64,000 nucleotides of DNA from Prosapia bicincta. Its lineage: Eukaryota; Arthropoda; Insecta; Hemiptera; Cercopidae. Made by a program: the position numbers and the translations under genes. Numbering within the stretch: position 1 is the stretch's first letter; each line of letters starts with the position of its first letter. The notes beneath the pieces were generated by a model. That model saw only the letters and a program-made list of their open reading frames with translations, was not told the DNA's origin and did no database searches. Of the stretch, positions 63,015 to 64,000 are shown piece after piece. The stretch covers positions 99,184,850-99,248,849 of the forward strand of contig JBAIZL010000001.1 in the NCBI GenBank assembly GCA_036971475.1. Direction: 5' to 3'.

Positions 63015-63243
63015 CAAAACAAAAAATCCTAACAGTCGCACACTTACTTCCGTTAGTGTAGGCAACAACCCGCCCACCTGGTCTGCGATTGGCGAAATCC
63101 GGCGTCGATGAGTAACAGCACCACATCGACGCGCCCAATAACTGAACGGTTGTAGCAAGCATGCGCCGCGACGCTGCTCAGAGCCCGGGAGCTTTGCCCT
63201 GGCGTCTTCTAGGTGGAGACCGTCAGCCCGCGCCGTTCCTAAG
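63015..63243 (+). promoter_or_regulatory. CpG-rich island, candidate promoter and first exon
   Basis: I count about 22 CpG dinucleotides in roughly 220 bp, in sharp contrast to the surrounding AT-rich DNA. It contains a CCAAT box (CGCCCAATAA near 63,133) and an inverted one (GCGATTGGCG near 63,086), and an imperfect inverted repeat GGCGTCGATG / CATCGACGCGCC. The GC-rich block ends at CTAAG followed by GTATGT (63,244), a good splice-donor match on the plus strand. This fits the promoter and non-coding first exon of a gene continuing rightward outside the window. The 129-codon minus-strand frame across it looks like a by-product of GC-rich sequence. No transcript evidence is available, so the assignment is inference. 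Confidence 0.4.
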
Positions 63244-64000
63244 GTATGTTTTGTGTGTTTCTGTACAGACATTGGCCGTCTGTCTAGTAGTTTTAGTGTT
63301 TTTTCCTTTAATTTATGAAATTGTAAGTATAAAAGTGTAACTGTGTGCCATGTGTAATTTTAGGTTTTTGTGTGTATTTTTTAAAAAGGGTAGAAATATC
63401 AACTATAAAATAATAAATCTAAATAGTGACTTTCTTGCATAATTATAGTTTTTTTCCTAAAAGAACATCATGTTTAAATTAGTTTCATAGATGAAATTGT
63501 GTTTGGATTATGCATAGAGGACGGTAAAAACTCTAATTAAAAATAAAATAGGTGCATATATATATTTGTCAAACTATAAAAATAAATATTCAACACAGAA
63601 CCTGTGTTTTCCGACAGAGATTCTTTATAATAGTTTCCTTATCTATAGATATTTATATTCTTCCTTTTAGTATTTTTTTTGACTTTAGTGAATTAGAAAA
63701 AAATATTTACTTTCTAATTTCCTGGTGTGAGTTTATGGTTGTTCTGGTGTTCCTATTAGTTTCTGCCTATTTGAGAGGTAGAAGGAATATAATACATGTC
63801 ATATACATACAACTTTGATTTATGAATATCTTCTGAGGGGGTTTATAAAAACATGGAATGGTGGACCTATTCTCTATCGGGTTCACAGAAATATATTTTC
63901 CTCTAAGGAAAACTATGTGGGAAAAATAAGGTGAGATCAGAGGAGAATATGAAAATCTTAATACGAGAGGGAAATCCTATTGTCACTATTGCAGACTAGC
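63244..64000. other. AT-rich tail, possibly intronic, with a family-2-like relic
   Basis: If the splice donor at 63,244 is real, this is the start of an intron. No acceptor or exon could be identified. Near 63,860 the phrase GGACCTATTCTCTATCGGGT followed by TTCACAGAAATATA resembles the family-2 satellite phrase AGACCTACTCTATATTGGGT-TCAAAGATATA, suggesting a decayed dispersed copy. Confidence 0.35.

Noticed and set aside
62883..63272. 129-codon minus-strand frame near the right end
   Set aside because: It covers the CpG-rich island, where stops are rare by composition, and the adjacent AT-rich part adds no recognisable domain.

Overview
This looks like nuclear, repeat-dominated DNA from an animal. 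The pointers are AT-rich satellite arrays with higher-order structure, a BEL/Pao-type LTR retrotransposon (a metazoan-restricted group), long compound microsatellites and a lone CpG-dense, promoter-like island. An arthropod is my best guess, but nothing in the window fixes the taxon. I see no bacterial genes, tRNA, rRNA or CRISPR, and no intact host protein-coding gene. The only convincing protein-coding sequence belongs to the retrotransposon.

Layout. 1-36,080: an ~82-bp AT-rich satellite (about 440 monomers) in nested higher-order repeats, entering from outside the window. 36,081-37,960: the same satellite decaying into degenerate monomers with extra ~20-bp sub-repeats, i.e. the edge of the array. 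37,961-46,200: mostly unique AT-rich DNA with two MITE-like inverted-repeat elements (41.65 and 45.26 kb), a weaker inverted repeat (38.9 kb) and a compound microsatellite (43.3-43.56 kb). 46,203-56,640: a second satellite family (ancestral unit ~196 bp, derived units 168 and 164 bp). A 4,848-bp BEL/Pao element (46,322-51,169) is inserted in one of its monomers, with a perfect 5-bp target duplication. 57,143-57,494: a near-perfect 352-bp palindrome. 58,680-61,760: a third tandem-repeat family, with 278-bp and related 156-bp units. 63,015-63,243: a CpG-rich segment ending in a good splice-donor match, possibly the promoter and first exon of a gene running rightward out of the window.

The retrotransposon lies on the minus strand. 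It keeps a gag-like DUF1759 domain, zinc knuckles, a DUF1758/A17-type protease, a sliver of the pre-integrase linker and, after one in-frame TAG, the DUF5641 tail. Reverse transcriptase, RNase H and the integrase core are missing. Its 963-bp LTRs differ at only one position that I can find. The copy is therefore very young, and if it was already deleted when it inserted, it was mobilised in trans. The element also has a striking one-strand excess of the pentamer GCGGT, in coding and LTR sequence alike.

Most open reading frames in the window are by-products of tandem repetition, of the palindrome or of microsatellites, and many have no ATG. They are not annotated as genes.
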